Positions 1 through 8,736 are shown, counted from the stretch's first letter. The stretch is DNA of 64,000 bases from an uncultured Bacilli bacterium (GCA_934096295.1 CAKOLL010000002.1:150832-214831); one strand, 5' to 3'. The notes: a model not told the origin generated them from the letters alone. Made by a program: numbers and translations.

Positions 1-2
1 TT

Positions 3-542
3 CCTTATCAAATAAATGAGATAAATAAAGTTTGTGAAGAAATATTTAAATTAAGTAGTGATGTAGCTATAATGGGGGATTCTGCCGGGGCTAACTTAGC
101 ATTTTCAGTGGCAACTGTTAATAGAAAATTAAAATTTAAAGAAATTATTATGGCATATCCCACAACTCAGACTGATTATACTAGTAAGACAAAATTTAAA
201 TCTGTAATAGAAAATAGTGGTAAAACGTTACTTACTAAAGAATCTTTACGAGATTACTTTTCTTTATATTTAAAAAGTGATAAAGATTATAAGGATAAAA
301 GAGTTAATTTACTTCGTAATGATTGGTTATTTGGAATGCCTTTAGTTACTATAATTACAGGAACTCATGATCCACTTCATGATGAGGGTTTTGCTTTAAA
401 AGAAAAGTTAGATAGATTTTTAGTTAAAACTAGATATTTAGATTTGATTGATGCACCGCATGGTTTTTTAACAAATATGTTAGAACATAAATATACAAAT
501 CAAGTAATAGAATTTTTAAAGGGAAGTGATTTTTTTGAGTAA
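3..542 (+). CDS. alpha/beta hydrolase (HSL/esterase type), 5' end outside window
   Basis: The reading frame is open from base 3, so the N-terminus lies before the window. The visible part carries the nucleophile elbow GDSAGAN, an acid motif DPLHDEG and a final HGF, which together form the Ser-Asp-His triad of hormone-sensitive-lipase-like esterases. The product is probably a cytoplasmic carboxylesterase or acyl hydrolase; the substrate is unknown. The stop lies 8 nt inside the next gene, an acyltransferase-like protein, so the two are translationally coupled and may act on the same acyl substrate. The family is clear, the specific role is not. Confidence 0.8.
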   Translation, partial: PYQINEINKVCEEIFKLSSDVAIMGDSAGANLAFSVATVNRKLKFKEIIMAYPTTQTDYTSKTKFKSVIENSGKTLLTKESLRDYFSLYLKSDKDYKDKRVNLLRNDWLFGMPLVTIITGTHDPLHDEGFALKEKLDRFLVKTRYLDLIDAPHGFLTNMLEHKYTNQVIEFLKGSDFFE

Positions 543-1758
543 ATGGTATCGTTTAGATAATGCTGCAAAAATCTTTCCTCCATCTAAAAGTAAGAAAGAT
601 CCAAAGACATTTAGATTTAGTGTAACATTATATGAAGAAGTAAAAGTGGATGTATTAAATAAAGCTTTAAAAGAAACTTTGGAAGAGTATCCAATATTTA
701 AATCTATTTTAAAAAAGGGAATATTTTGGTATTATCTTGAAGAAGTAGATAAAAAATATGAAGTAAAAATGGAAGATAAAAGTCCATGTTCTAAAATAAA
801 TCATAATAATTTATTTGAGGTATCAGTTTATAAAAATAGAATTAATTTAGAGGTTGATCATGCCCTAACTGATGGAACTGGTACACTTACGTTCTTAAAA
901 AGTTTGGTAGCTAACTACTTAAATAAATTATATAATATTAAAAATAATGAAGTAATAAATGAAGGTAGTATAAAAGAAATAAAAGAAGATGCTTTTAAAA
1001 AATATAAAGATAGTAATTTTAAGAAAGTATTAAAAAGTAAGAAAGCATATAGAATTAAAGATGAAAAATATATAGATAATAGACTTAAAGTAATCGAAGG
1101 TATTGTAAATATTGATGATATTAAAGTAAAAGCTAAAGAATTAGATTTAACAATTACAGAATATTTAACTAGTGTTTTAATTATGGCTATAGGTAGTGTT
1201 AAAAATAAAAGTAAAAAACCAATAGTTATTACAATACCAGTTAATTTAAGAAAGTATTATCCAACCTACACAGTAAGAAATTTTTTTAGTGTAGTAAATA
1301 TAGATTATATATATAATAATGATTCATTTGAGGATATAGCAATGTATGTAAAGAAAATATTTAAAGAAAAGTTAGATAAAGAAAATATAAAAGATAAAAT
1401 GAATAGTATGATAAAGTTAGAAGATATATTTATAGTTAGATTAATACCTGTTTTTATAAAAGACTTTGTTTTAAAAATAGCATGTAATATTGAAAATAAA
1501 TATCAAACTATGACTTTATCTAATATAGGTATTATTAATATGCCGGAAGTTTATAATAAATATATAGATTATTTTAGTGTATTTACAAGTACATCAAAAA
1601 TACAAATGTGTATGTGTTCTTATAAAGATAAAATGGTTATTAGTTTTTCATCTAAGTTTGTAAATAGTGAAATAGAAAAATATTTCTTTAAGTTTTTAAG
1701 TAATGGTGGAATAGATGTAATAATAAATACTAATGATTATGGTGATTATGATGAATAA
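535..1758 (+). CDS. condensation-domain / alcohol acetyltransferase-like protein
   Basis: About 407 residues. I place the start at the TTG at 535, because GGGAAG at 521-526 sits 8 nt upstream; a GTG at 526 overlaps that site. The motif DHALTDG near residue 105 matches the HxxxDG active site of condensation-type and alcohol acetyltransferase (CoA-dependent acyltransferase) folds. The early stretch with NAAKIFPP is typical of the same family. The donor and acceptor are unknown. It overlaps the hydrolase upstream and the zinc-ribbon membrane protein downstream, so it is the middle gene of a three-gene operon. Lysine-rich, as is the rest of the region. Confidence 0.7.
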   Translation: MSKWYRLDNAAKIFPPSKSKKDPKTFRFSVTLYEEVKVDVLNKALKETLEEYPIFKSILKKGIFWYYLEEVDKKYEVKMEDKSPCSKINHNNLFEVSVYKNRINLEVDHALTDGTGTLTFLKSLVANYLNKLYNIKNNEVINEGSIKEIKEDAFKKYKDSNFKKVLKSKKAYRIKDEKYIDNRLKVIEGIVNIDDIKVKAKELDLTITEYLTSVLIMAIGSVKNKSKKPIVITIPVNLRKYYPTYTVRNFFSVVNIDYIYNNDSFEDIAMYVKKIFKEKLDKENIKDKMNSMIKLEDIFIVRLIPVFIKDFVLKIACNIENKYQTMTLSNIGIINMPEVYNKYIDYFSVFTSTSKIQMCMCSYKDKMVISFSSKFVNSEIEKYFFKFLSNGGIDVIINTNDYGDYDE

Positions 1759-2410
1759 ATGTAATAAGTGTAATGTTTTTATAAATACAAAAACAAGTAA
1801 ATGTCCTTTATGTGGATGTAATATTAAAAATAATGATGGAATAAATGTATTTCCCCATATTAATTATTTAGATAAAAAATATCATTTGATGAAGAAAATA
1901 TTATTATTCTTATCTTTATGTGGAATATTTATTTCTTTATATATTAATTATTCTATAACTCATACCCTAAGTTGGTCATATTTTGTAGTTTTAGGTATTA
2001 TTACTTTTTGGATTACTTTACTTGTTTCTTTAAATAGTCATAAAAATTTAATAAAAATGTTATTTTTAGAAATGATTATTTTAATTGGTTTATCACTAAT
2101 CTGGGATTATTCAACTGGTTTTAAGTTATGGAGTATTAATTATTTATTGCCATTTATTTGTGTTTTATATTTAGTTGGAATATTTATTATAAAATTATTT
2201 ATGAAAAGATTAGAGAGTGAATTTGTTTTTTATGCAAGTGTTGCATCACTTATTGGACTTATACCGGGCATATTAATTTTATTTGATAAATTATATGTTA
2301 AATTTCCAAGTTATATTTGTTCAATATTTAGTATGGTAATGTTAATGTATTTATTTGTATTTAATAAAAAAATTGTTAAGGACGAATTAGAAAAAAGATT
2401 TCATATTTAA
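1748..2410 (+). CDS. zinc-ribbon plus multi-membrane-segment protein (DUF6320-like)
   Basis: The N-terminus has a four-cysteine zinc ribbon (CNKC, then CPLCGC), followed by about six hydrophobic segments that cover most of the remaining 200 residues. It is therefore an integral membrane protein with a small cytoplasmic metal-binding head. The ATG codons at 1748 and 1751 follow GGTGAT and overlap the end of the acyltransferase gene, so it is coupled to it. From memory, DUF6320 proteins occur next to acetyltransferase-like genes of this type. No biochemical role is known to me; a membrane partner of the acyltransferase is a guess from context. Confidence 0.65.
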   Translation: MMNKCNKCNVFINTKTSKCPLCGCNIKNNDGINVFPHINYLDKKYHLMKKILLFLSLCGIFISLYINYSITHTLSWSYFVVLGIITFWITLLVSLNSHKNLIKMLFLEMIILIGLSLIWDYSTGFKLWSINYLLPFICVLYLVGIFIIKLFMKRLESEFVFYASVASLIGLIPGILILFDKLYVKFPSYICSIFSMVMLMYLFVFNKKIVKDELEKRFHI

Positions 2411-2447
2411 TAAATTTATGATATACTTTTAGTAGAGGTAGATAGTT

Positions 2448-2909
2448 ATGGATATAAGTATAAAGTTAGATGATTATAAATTAAATGTTAGAACTTGTGC
2501 ATTTATTAAATGTGGGGATGAAATATTACTTTGTGAACATAAAGATAAAGATTACTATAGTTTACCAGGGGGACATGTTAAAATGGGGGAAGATAGTAAA
2601 TTTGCTTTATTACGCGAATTAAAAGAAGAATTAAATTATGATTTGCATGAAAATGATTTAAGGATTGTAAGATGTATAGAAAATTTCTTTACTTATAATA
2701 ATGAAAAAATACATGAGTATTTATTTGTTTATTTAATTGATTTAGATAAGTCTTTATATAATGGAGATTTTAAGAATTTAGAAAATGATAGTATAACTAT
2801 GAATTGGGTTAAAAAAGATGCATTTATATTATTTAATGTAGAACCTGGAGTAGTAAAGGGAATACTTAGTAATCCAAATGTAGAACATATTATATTAAAA
2901 GATATTTGA
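2448..2909 (+). CDS. NUDIX hydrolase
   Basis: 153 residues with a canonical Nudix box, from GGHVKMGE to RELKEEL at about residues 41-61, including the metal-binding REL-EE glutamates. Such enzymes cleave nucleoside diphosphates linked to another moiety; the substrate cannot be read from the sequence. The start ATG follows AGAGGTAG. The gene has a TGA stop and is followed immediately by a 34-bp tandem repeat. A short gap from the preceding membrane protein gene suggests the end of that operon or an independent unit. Confidence 0.85.
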   Translation: MDISIKLDDYKLNVRTCAFIKCGDEILLCEHKDKDYYSLPGGHVKMGEDSKFALLRELKEELNYDLHENDLRIVRCIENFFTYNNEKIHEYLFVYLIDLDKSLYNGDFKNLENDSITMNWVKKDAFILFNVEPGVVKGILSNPNVEHIILKDI

Positions 2910-2911
2910 TT

Positions 2912-3047
2912 AAAAAAGCGGTGATTCCGACCATAACAGGAACTGAAAAAAGCGGTGATTCCGACCATAACAGGAACTGAAAAAAGCGGTGATTCCAACC
3001 AAAATAGGAACTGAAAAAAGTGGCGATTCCGGCCATGACAGGAACTT
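2912..3047 (+). repeat. four tandem 34-bp units
   Basis: Four contiguous units start at 2912, 2946, 2980 and 3014. Units 1 and 2 are identical; units 3 and 4 differ at a few bases. Each unit has a core GATTCCGACCATAACAGGAA, in which TTCC and GGAA can pair, and a run of six A. Read on the minus strand each unit is a weak hairpin followed by six T. There are no spacers, so it is not a CRISPR array. It fills the gap between the NUDIX stop and a terminator. Confidence 0.9.
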
Positions 3048-3055
3048 AAAAATGT

Positions 3056-3082
3056 AACTAGAGAGCACACTCTAGTTTTTAT
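3056..3082 (+). terminator. intrinsic terminator
   Basis: AACTAGAG and CTCTAGTT form a stem followed by a T run. It closes the NUDIX/tandem repeat unit before the surface protein gene. The same ACTAGAG stem is used after obg. Confidence 0.7.
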
Positions 3083-3184
3083 ATTAAAAAAAATGCAAAT
3101 AAAACTAAATATTTTTAAAATAGACTTGAACTAAATTTAAATTTAATTTATAATTTAATTAGTAGACTAAAGGAGATTTTTCTT

Positions 3185-4741
3185 ATGAATAAAAAAACAA
3201 GAATAATTATTTTATCGATACTTGCTGTGTTAATTGTTATTGCTTTATCAGTGGGATTAACTACAGCTTTTATGAAACCTGTAGAACAAGGTGGTAATTT
3301 AACTGAAGTTGCATTATCTAGTTGTGCAAAGATTAAGTTAACTAGTACTAGTTCTGTTAATCTTTCTAATTCATATCCAATGAGTAGAAATAAAGGATTG
3401 CAAACAACTCCTTATTCTTTTACTGTTACTAGTTATTGTGATACATATGTAGGTTTTAGTTTATATATTGCTACATTAAGTACAAATACATTAGATGCTT
3501 CAAATATTCACTATATTTTAACATATAAAGGTAGTAAAGAAACTATAGTAGAAGGTATATTATCTAGTGCTATGAATGGAGTAAGTGATTTTAGTGATTC
3601 AGAAAAAACTGAATTAAATACTGGGTTAAAAGGCACTTATGGTAGTATTTATAAAATTCATAATGAATCTGTAGCATTAAAAGGTAGTAAAGAATATGAT
3701 TTATATTTGTATGTTGATGAAAATGTAACAAATACTACGATGGGAAAAACATTTAGTGCAGGTGTTGCAGTTAAATCTTATGATAGAGAAAAAATTGGTT
3801 TAGAAATATGTAATAGTGGTCAAAATTTAAAAGAATGTGTTATTTCATATGCAAATTTAGGTAGTAATGTTTCAAAAATATATTATCATGATTCAACACT
3901 AACAAATGGAGCAGGGGACAATAGCTATAGATATGCAGGACCAAGTGATGAAGTAAATAATTTTGTGTGTTTTGGAACAAATGAGAGTCCATGTCCAACA
4001 GATAATTTATATCGTATTATCGGAGTAATAGATGATAAAGTGAAATTAATCAAATATGATTATGCAACAAGTACATTACTTGGAACAGATGGTGATTATT
4101 CACAAAATGCCGAAGAAGCAGGAATGCCAACAAATCATTATAAAGGAACAAAAGAAATGTCAGACATCGGAGTATATTATTGGAATTATAAGGCTACAAA
4201 CAAAGCTACAAATACATGGAGTACAAGTTTATTAAATAAAACAAATTTAAATACAAACTTTATAAATAATATTGGAACAGAATGGTCAAATAAGATAGCA
4301 ACAACGATATGGAAAGTAGGAGGAAATACAAATGCAAAAATAAGAAATGTAGTTCCATCAGTAGCATACCAAAATGAAATAGTAAATCCGGTTCCAGGCC
4401 AATATTCAACAACAGGAGAAACAGAATATGAAGCCAAAATAGGATTAATGTATGTATCGGATTATGGATTTGCAGCAAGTCCAGAATCATGGACAACAAT
4501 AATGGGTGATTATCATAAAGTTGTAAATAATAATTGGATGTACATGGGAGCTTGGGAATGGACTATTTCCCGTCGTGCGGACCGTTCGGACATTGCTTTC
4601 GTTGTAGGCCGTGGTGGTTCCGTGAGCGACGACTTCGTGGACATCGGCATCTTTGCGGTTCGGTCGTCCTTCAATCTCGAGTCTTCTGTGACTTATGTCT
4701 CTGGGTCTGGACTTAGATTTGATCCGATTGTAATAAATTAA
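3185..4741 (+). CDS. membrane-anchored surface protein with hypervariable C-type-lectin-like C-terminus
   Basis: 518 residues. An N-terminal hydrophobic segment (about residues 7-30) after a short KK-containing start acts as signal or anchor, so the rest lies outside the cell. Residues about 35-200 form a Ser/Thr-rich domain. From about 255 (CFGTNESPCP) to the end it shares a domain with the proteins at 35758 and probably 63728: NLYRIIGV, LLGTDGDY, WKVGGN, KIGLMYVSDYGFAASP, then a Trp-rich segment and SGSG-DP-IN at the end. The ATG at 3185 follows AAAGGAG. The last 150 bp differ sharply in composition from the rest of the gene (see the variable-region entry). The role is unknown; surface display or binding is likely. 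Confidence 0.75.
   Translation: MNKKTRIIILSILAVLIVIALSVGLTTAFMKPVEQGGNLTEVALSSCAKIKLTSTSSVNLSNSYPMSRNKGLQTTPYSFTVTSYCDTYVGFSLYIATLSTNTLDASNIHYILTYKGSKETIVEGILSSAMNGVSDFSDSEKTELNTGLKGTYGSIYKIHNESVALKGSKEYDLYLYVDENVTNTTMGKTFSAGVAVKSYDREKIGLEICNSGQNLKECVISYANLGSNVSKIYYHDSTLTNGAGDNSYRYAGPSDEVNNFVCFGTNESPCPTDNLYRIIGVIDDKVKLIKYDYATSTLLGTDGDYSQNAEEAGMPTNHYKGTKEMSDIGVYYWNYKATNKATNTWSTSLLNKTNLNTNFINNIGTEWSNKIATTIWKVGGNTNAKIRNVVPSVAYQNEIVNPVPGQYSTTGETEYEAKIGLMYVSDYGFAASPESWTTIMGDYHKVVNNNWMYMGAWEWTISRRADRSDIAFVVGRGGSVSDDFVDIGIFAVRSSFNLESSVTYVSGSGLRFDPIVIN
4565..4712 (+). other. candidate DGR variable repeat (VR) at the 3' end of the surface gene
   Basis: Between 4571 and 4710 I count 15 A, 35 C, 44 G and 46 T: 56% GC and only 11% A, in a gene that is otherwise strongly A-rich. 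The codons from 4625 read agc gac gac ttc gtg gac, then atc ggc atc, that is NNC at eight of nine positions. This is what random replacement of the two adenines in AAC template codons would give. The position, at the extreme C-terminus of a probable C-type-lectin or FGE-like fold, is the usual place for DGR variable repeats. No reverse transcriptase and no template repeat lie in the window, so the assignment is an inference. Confidence 0.55.
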
Positions 4742-4775
4742 TTTGTAATAATGTAAAAATAACGGAGGAATGAAT

Positions 4776-5213
4776 ATGCCAAGTAAATATTTACCAATTG
4801 GTAGTGTTGTTAAATTAAAAGGTAATGATAAAAAGATAATGATTATAGGTTATTATGGGTTAGAATATGATAATTCTGTAAAAATATATGATTACATGGG
4901 ATGTAGTTATCCAGAAGGATTATTAATTAAAAATAATAACTATTACTTTGACCATGATAATATTACATCGGTAGTATTTTATGGTTATTTAGATTCATCT
5001 TTTAATAGTCTTAACTCTAATTTATTAGACCAAAGGGATGTTGAAAGTTTAGATACAGTTGATGAAGATAAAAAAACTGATATTCCTTTTGTGGATATAA
5101 AGTTAGATAATTTAGAAGAATTAAGTAAAGATGATAATAGTAAAGTAGAAAATATTGTAGATGTTGAAATACCACATTATAAATTTGATGAGAATGGTAT
5201 TATAATAAACTAA
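4776..5213 (+). CDS. DUF4176 domain-containing protein
   Basis: The start is the ATG at 4776, since GGAGG at 4764-4768 is too close to the in-frame ATG at 4770. The N-terminal 70 residues (LPIGSVVKLKG, IIGYYG, YDYMGCSYPEG, FDHDNI) match DUF4176, a small domain often found near type VII secretion genes in Firmicutes. The C-terminal 60 residues are acidic and look disordered, ending in PHYKFDENG. It follows the surface protein gene by 35 nt and may be cotranscribed with it. No type VII secretion genes are visible in the window. Function unknown. Confidence 0.65.
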   Translation: MPSKYLPIGSVVKLKGNDKKIMIIGYYGLEYDNSVKIYDYMGCSYPEGLLIKNNNYYFDHDNITSVVFYGYLDSSFNSLNSNLLDQRDVESLDTVDEDKKTDIPFVDIKLDNLEELSKDDNSKVENIVDVEIPHYKFDENGIIIN

Positions 5214-5240
5214 AGGAGAGTAAAATCTCTTTTATTTTTC
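5212..5240 (+). terminator. intrinsic terminator
   Basis: AAAGGAGA pairs with TCTCTTTT around a six-base loop, followed by TATTTTT. It ends the surface protein/DUF4176 unit. Confidence 0.55.
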
Positions 5241-5276
5241 AATTAAATATAGTAAAATAACTGTGTGGTGATGGAA

Positions 5277-5993
5277 ATGAAAACTGTTTTTATATCTGGA
5301 GCTTCTCGAGGACTTGGGGCAAGTATTGCCAGAGTTTTTGCAAGTAATAAATATAATGTTATTATAAATTATAATAAAAGTGAATGGGAAGCAAATAGAC
5401 TAAAAGAAGCATTAGAAAGTGAGTATAATATTAATTGTTATGTATATAAGTGTGATGTATCAAATGAAGAAGAAGTTAAAGTAATGTTTGATAAAATTAA
5501 AAATGAAATTGGTAATATTGATTGTGTAGTTAATAATGCAGGGATTGCAATAGATAATAGTTTTAGTGATAAAAGTGGTAATGAGTTTATGAATGTAATT
5601 AGTGTTAATCTTCTTGGAACATTTTTAGTAAGTAAATATTGTCTTGATGTTTTAAAAAGAGGAAATATAATTAATATTGCAAGTAATAATGTTTATACTG
5701 GTAGTTATATTGAAAGTATTGATTATGACGCTTCAAAGGCTGGGGTTATTAGCCTTACACATACTTTAGCAAAGTATTTAGCTCCGAATATTCGAGTTAA
5801 TGCAGTTGCACCAGGTTGGATTTTAACTGATATGACTGAGTCTCTTCAAGAAAAATTTAAATCTAGTGAAGAAGAAAAAATATTGCTAGGTAGATTTGGC
5901 AATCCAGAAGAAATAGCGGATGCTGTATATTTTTTAGCGAATAATCTATATGTAAATGATTGTATTTTAAGAATAGATGGAGGTATTAAATGA
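5277..5993 (+). CDS. short-chain dehydrogenase/reductase (FabG-like)
   Basis: About 239 residues in the classical SDR layout: cofactor motif SGASRGLG at the N-terminus, NNAG at about 83, a catalytic Ser in NIASNN, YDASKAG with the Tyr-x3-Lys pair, and PGW. It is an NAD(P)H-dependent oxidoreductase and may be the 3-oxoacyl-ACP reductase FabG, but no other fatty acid genes are nearby. ATG codons at 5271 and 5277 are both possible; I prefer 5277, 6 nt after GGTG. Its stop overlaps the start of the next gene (ATGA), so it is coupled to the PLP enzyme. Confidence 0.8.
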   Translation: MKTVFISGASRGLGASIARVFASNKYNVIINYNKSEWEANRLKEALESEYNINCYVYKCDVSNEEEVKVMFDKIKNEIGNIDCVVNNAGIAIDNSFSDKSGNEFMNVISVNLLGTFLVSKYCLDVLKRGNIINIASNNVYTGSYIESIDYDASKAGVISLTHTLAKYLAPNIRVNAVAPGWILTDMTESLQEKFKSSEEEKILLGRFGNPEEIADAVYFLANNLYVNDCILRIDGGIK

Positions 5994-7204
5994 ATAATGG
6001 TATAAAAAAAGCAGAAGATAAGTTAAAAGAAGTTTTTGCAAGTATTGATGATGTTTGTTTTTATAATAGTCAAAAAGTATTAAATGCTTTTTGGAAAGAA
6101 AATATTAGTGAAATGCATTTTAATTCTACGACTGGGTATGGATACGGGGATATAGGTAGAGATAAAATTGAAGCAGTATTTAAAGATATTTTTGAGACTG
6201 AAGCTGCTTTAGTTAGAAATCAGTTTATATCTGGGACTCATGCTTTATCGACGGCTTTCTTTGCTCTTTTGAGACCTGGGGATTTACTTTTATCTATTAC
6301 TGGTAAACCATATGATACTTTAGATAGTGTTATTGGATTTAATGATAATCCAAGTAGTTTAAAATCTTTTGGAATTAAGTATGATCAAATTGATTTAGTA
6401 GATAATCATTTTGATTATGATGCAATAAGTAATTATTTAAAGAATAATAAAGTAAAAGTAATAGAGATACAACGATCTATTGGGTATAGCAATAGAAAGA
6501 GCATAGGCATAGAGGATATTGAAGAAGTAATAAGACTTGTTAAAGGTGTAGATGAAAATATAATTGTTATGATAGATAATTGCTATTGTGAGTTTGTTGG
6601 CAAGTTTGAACCTACTCAAGTTGGGGCTGATATTTGTGTTGGATCCTTAATTAAAAACCTTGGAGGAGGAATTGCTACGAATGGGGCTTATATTGTAGGT
6701 AGAAAAGATCTAATTAATTTATGTAGTGAAAGATTAAATGTGGCTGGTGAAGCTAGTGAGGTTGGTCCGAGTTTAGGTGCAAATAAAATGTTTTTACAAG
6801 GATTATATATGGCACCTTCAGTTGTTGCAAGTGCCCTGAAAACATCTGTTTTAGCATCTTATCTTTTAGAAGATATGGGATATAATGTTAGTCCAAGATG
6901 GAATGAAGATAGAAATGATATAGTTTTAGCTATTACTTTTAATGATAAAGATAAGTTAATACAATTTGTAAAAGGTATACAGATGGGAAGTGCTATTGAT
7001 GCAAATGTTACTCCGGTAGCAGCAGATATGCCAGGATATGATGATCAAGTAATTATGGCATCAGGATCTTTTACACAAGGGTCATCAATTGAAATATCGT
7101 GTGATGGGCCATTAAGAGAACCATATATTGCATATTTACAGGGGGGACTTACATATGAGTATGGCAAAATAGCATTAATGAAGGCTTTAGAAAAAATAAT
7201 GTAG
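5990..7204 (+). CDS. YnbB-like PLP-dependent lyase (methionine gamma-lyase / aluminium resistance family)
   Basis: 404 residues in the fold-type I PLP family that includes B. subtilis YnbB. GYGYGDIGR near the N-terminus, the Asp of MIDNCYCEF and the lysine in GSLIKNLGGG (Schiff base site) are clearly visible. Members are annotated as methionine gamma-lyase-like or aluminium resistance proteins, but the physiological substrate is not firmly known. It overlaps the SDR gene by 4 nt and precedes obg by 44 nt. Confidence 0.85.
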   Translation: MNNGIKKAEDKLKEVFASIDDVCFYNSQKVLNAFWKENISEMHFNSTTGYGYGDIGRDKIEAVFKDIFETEAALVRNQFISGTHALSTAFFALLRPGDLLLSITGKPYDTLDSVIGFNDNPSSLKSFGIKYDQIDLVDNHFDYDAISNYLKNNKVKVIEIQRSIGYSNRKSIGIEDIEEVIRLVKGVDENIIVMIDNCYCEFVGKFEPTQVGADICVGSLIKNLGGGIATNGAYIVGRKDLINLCSERLNVAGEASEVGPSLGANKMFLQGLYMAPSVVASALKTSVLASYLLEDMGYNVSPRWNEDRNDIVLAITFNDKDKLIQFVKGIQMGSAIDANVTPVAADMPGYDDQVIMASGSFTQGSSIEISCDGPLREPYIAYLQGGLTYEYGKIALMKALEKIM

Positions 7205-7248
7205 ATATAAATATTAAAATATGATAAAATGTTTAGGAGGTGAATCTT

Positions 7249-8514
7249 ATGTTTGTAGATGAATTAACTATTAAACTTATGGCTGGTTCTGGAGGAGATG
7301 GATGTACTTCTTTTAGAAGAGAAAAATTTGTGCCAATGGGAGGACCTGATGGTGGAAATGGAGGCCGTGGTGCTAGCATAATCTTTAAGGTTGATAAAAA
7401 TTTAAAAACTTTAGTGGATTTAAGTTATAAAAAAATAATAAAAGCTCCGAAAGGAGAAAATGGTAAAGGTTCTAATAAATATGGAAAGAATGCTGAGAAT
7501 GTTATTATTTGTGTGCCTGAGGGAACTACGATTATTAATTTAGAAAATAATGAGGTTATGGCTGATTTAATTAATGATGGTGAAGAGTTTGTTGTTGCTC
7601 TAGGTGGAAGAGGAGGCAAAGGTAATAAATCTTTTGCAACTCATGATGTCCCAGCTCCGAAATTTAGTGAAAAAGGAGAACCTGGTGAAGAAGTTCAGGT
7701 TAGACTTGAACTAAAAGTTTTAGCAGACGTTGGTTTAGTAGGTATGCCAAGTGTTGGAAAATCAACGTTACTTTCTGTAATAAGTGCATCAAAACCTAAA
7801 ATTGCAGCATATCATTTTACAACATTAAATCCAAATTTAGGAATGGTTAAGCTAAAAAATGGTAAAAGTTTTGTCATGGCAGATTTACCTGGATTAATTG
7901 AAGGTGCTAGTGATGGTGTTGGACTAGGAGTAGAATTCTTAAAACATGCAATGAGAACTAGGATTATTGCTCATGTTGTAGATATGGGTTCTAGTGAAGG
8001 AAGAAATCCAATCGAAGACTATAAAATTATAAGAAATGAAATTGAAAAATATAGTGAACTATTAAAAAATAAAAAAGAGGTTGTTATTGCTACCAAAATG
8101 GATTTAGAGAATGGTAATAATAATTTAGAAAAATTTAAGGAATCCTATCCTAATTTAGAGGTTATTCCAGTTAGTGCTTTTAATATGAGTGGAATAGATG
8201 AAATGATGAATAGGCTTATGGAAATATTAGATGAAACACCAAAAGAAGAATTGTACCCTAAAGAACAATTTAAGATATATAAGTTTGAAGATAATTTACC
8301 ATATAAAATTAAAAGAGATGGTAATATTTGGATAGTTAGTGGTAAAGAAATTGAAACACTACTTCTTATGACAAAATTTAATGAAGATGAAGGAGTCTTG
8401 AGATTTGCCCGTAAGTTTAAGGGTATGGGTATAGAAGATGAATTAGAAAAAATGGGAGCCAAATCTGGAGATGAGGTGCAAATATTAGATTATATGTTTA
8501 CCTTCAAGGGTTAA
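7249..8514 (+). CDS. obg: GTPase Obg/CgtA
   Basis: 421 residues with the full Obg layout. The glycine-rich N-terminal domain runs to about 158 (GGPDGGNGGRG, GGRGGKGN). The GTPase domain has P-loop GMPSVGKST, switch region FTTLNPNLG, DLPGLIEGA and TKMD. The C-terminal OCT domain follows. Obg is an essential GTPase that binds the 50S subunit and is linked to ribosome assembly and the stringent response. The start is the ATG at 7249, 8 nt after AGGAGG; a GTG at 7240 overlaps that site. Confidence 0.97.
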   Translation: MFVDELTIKLMAGSGGDGCTSFRREKFVPMGGPDGGNGGRGASIIFKVDKNLKTLVDLSYKKIIKAPKGENGKGSNKYGKNAENVIICVPEGTTIINLENNEVMADLINDGEEFVVALGGRGGKGNKSFATHDVPAPKFSEKGEPGEEVQVRLELKVLADVGLVGMPSVGKSTLLSVISASKPKIAAYHFTTLNPNLGMVKLKNGKSFVMADLPGLIEGASDGVGLGVEFLKHAMRTRIIAHVVDMGSSEGRNPIEDYKIIRNEIEKYSELLKNKKEVVIATKMDLENGNNNLEKFKESYPNLEVIPVSAFNMSGIDEMMNRLMEILDETPKEELYPKEQFKIYKFEDNLPYKIKRDGNIWIVSGKEIETLLLMTKFNEDEGVLRFARKFKGMGIEDELEKMGAKSGDEVQILDYMFTFKG

Positions 8515-8736
8515 GACATCATCTATTTTTAAACCGTAACTAGAGTTTTTAGGTAATAATAAGACTCTAGTTTTTTTCTTGTCTTCAATAGATTTTATGT
8601 ATTTAAATCTTGGCATATTTAGATATTTTAATATGATTCTATTTTTTTCATTTATGATAAGACAATCAATTTCTTTTTTAGTAAATTTAAAATAACTATT
8701 TTTGTTTTTTAATATTTTAATTATTGTTGTGTTCAT
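8485..8736 (-). CDS. small hypothetical protein, doubtful
   Basis: An 83-codon frame on the minus strand fills the gap between obg and ruvA and overlaps the obg end by 30 nt. The product is Lys- and Ile-rich, with a regular hydrophobic pattern (KTRVLLLPKNSSYGLKIDDV) that could be a real small domain. No ribosome binding site is visible before the ATG and the obg terminator lies within the frame, so it may be chance. Confidence 0.3.
   Translation of the reverse strand: MNTTIIKILKNKNSYFKFTKKEIDCLIINEKNRIILKYLNMPRFKYIKSIEDKKKTRVLLLPKNSSYGLKIDDVLTLEGKHII
8538..8577 (+). terminator. intrinsic terminator after obg
   Basis: AACTAGAGT and ACTCTAGTT form a 9-bp stem with an 18-nt loop, followed by a T run. 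It lies inside a minus-strand reading frame (8485-8736). Confidence 0.75.

Noticed and set aside
2912..3047. CRISPR array
   Set aside because: Units are contiguous with no spacers, and no cas genes are near.
2729..3070. Minus-strand frame through the NUDIX end and the repeat
   Set aside because: It is an artefact of the 34-bp repeat and of the NUDIX gene on the other strand.
4534..4716. Alternative-frame protein in the GC-rich end of the surface gene
   Set aside because: Low A content removes stop codons in every frame; the main frame keeps the family motifs to its end.
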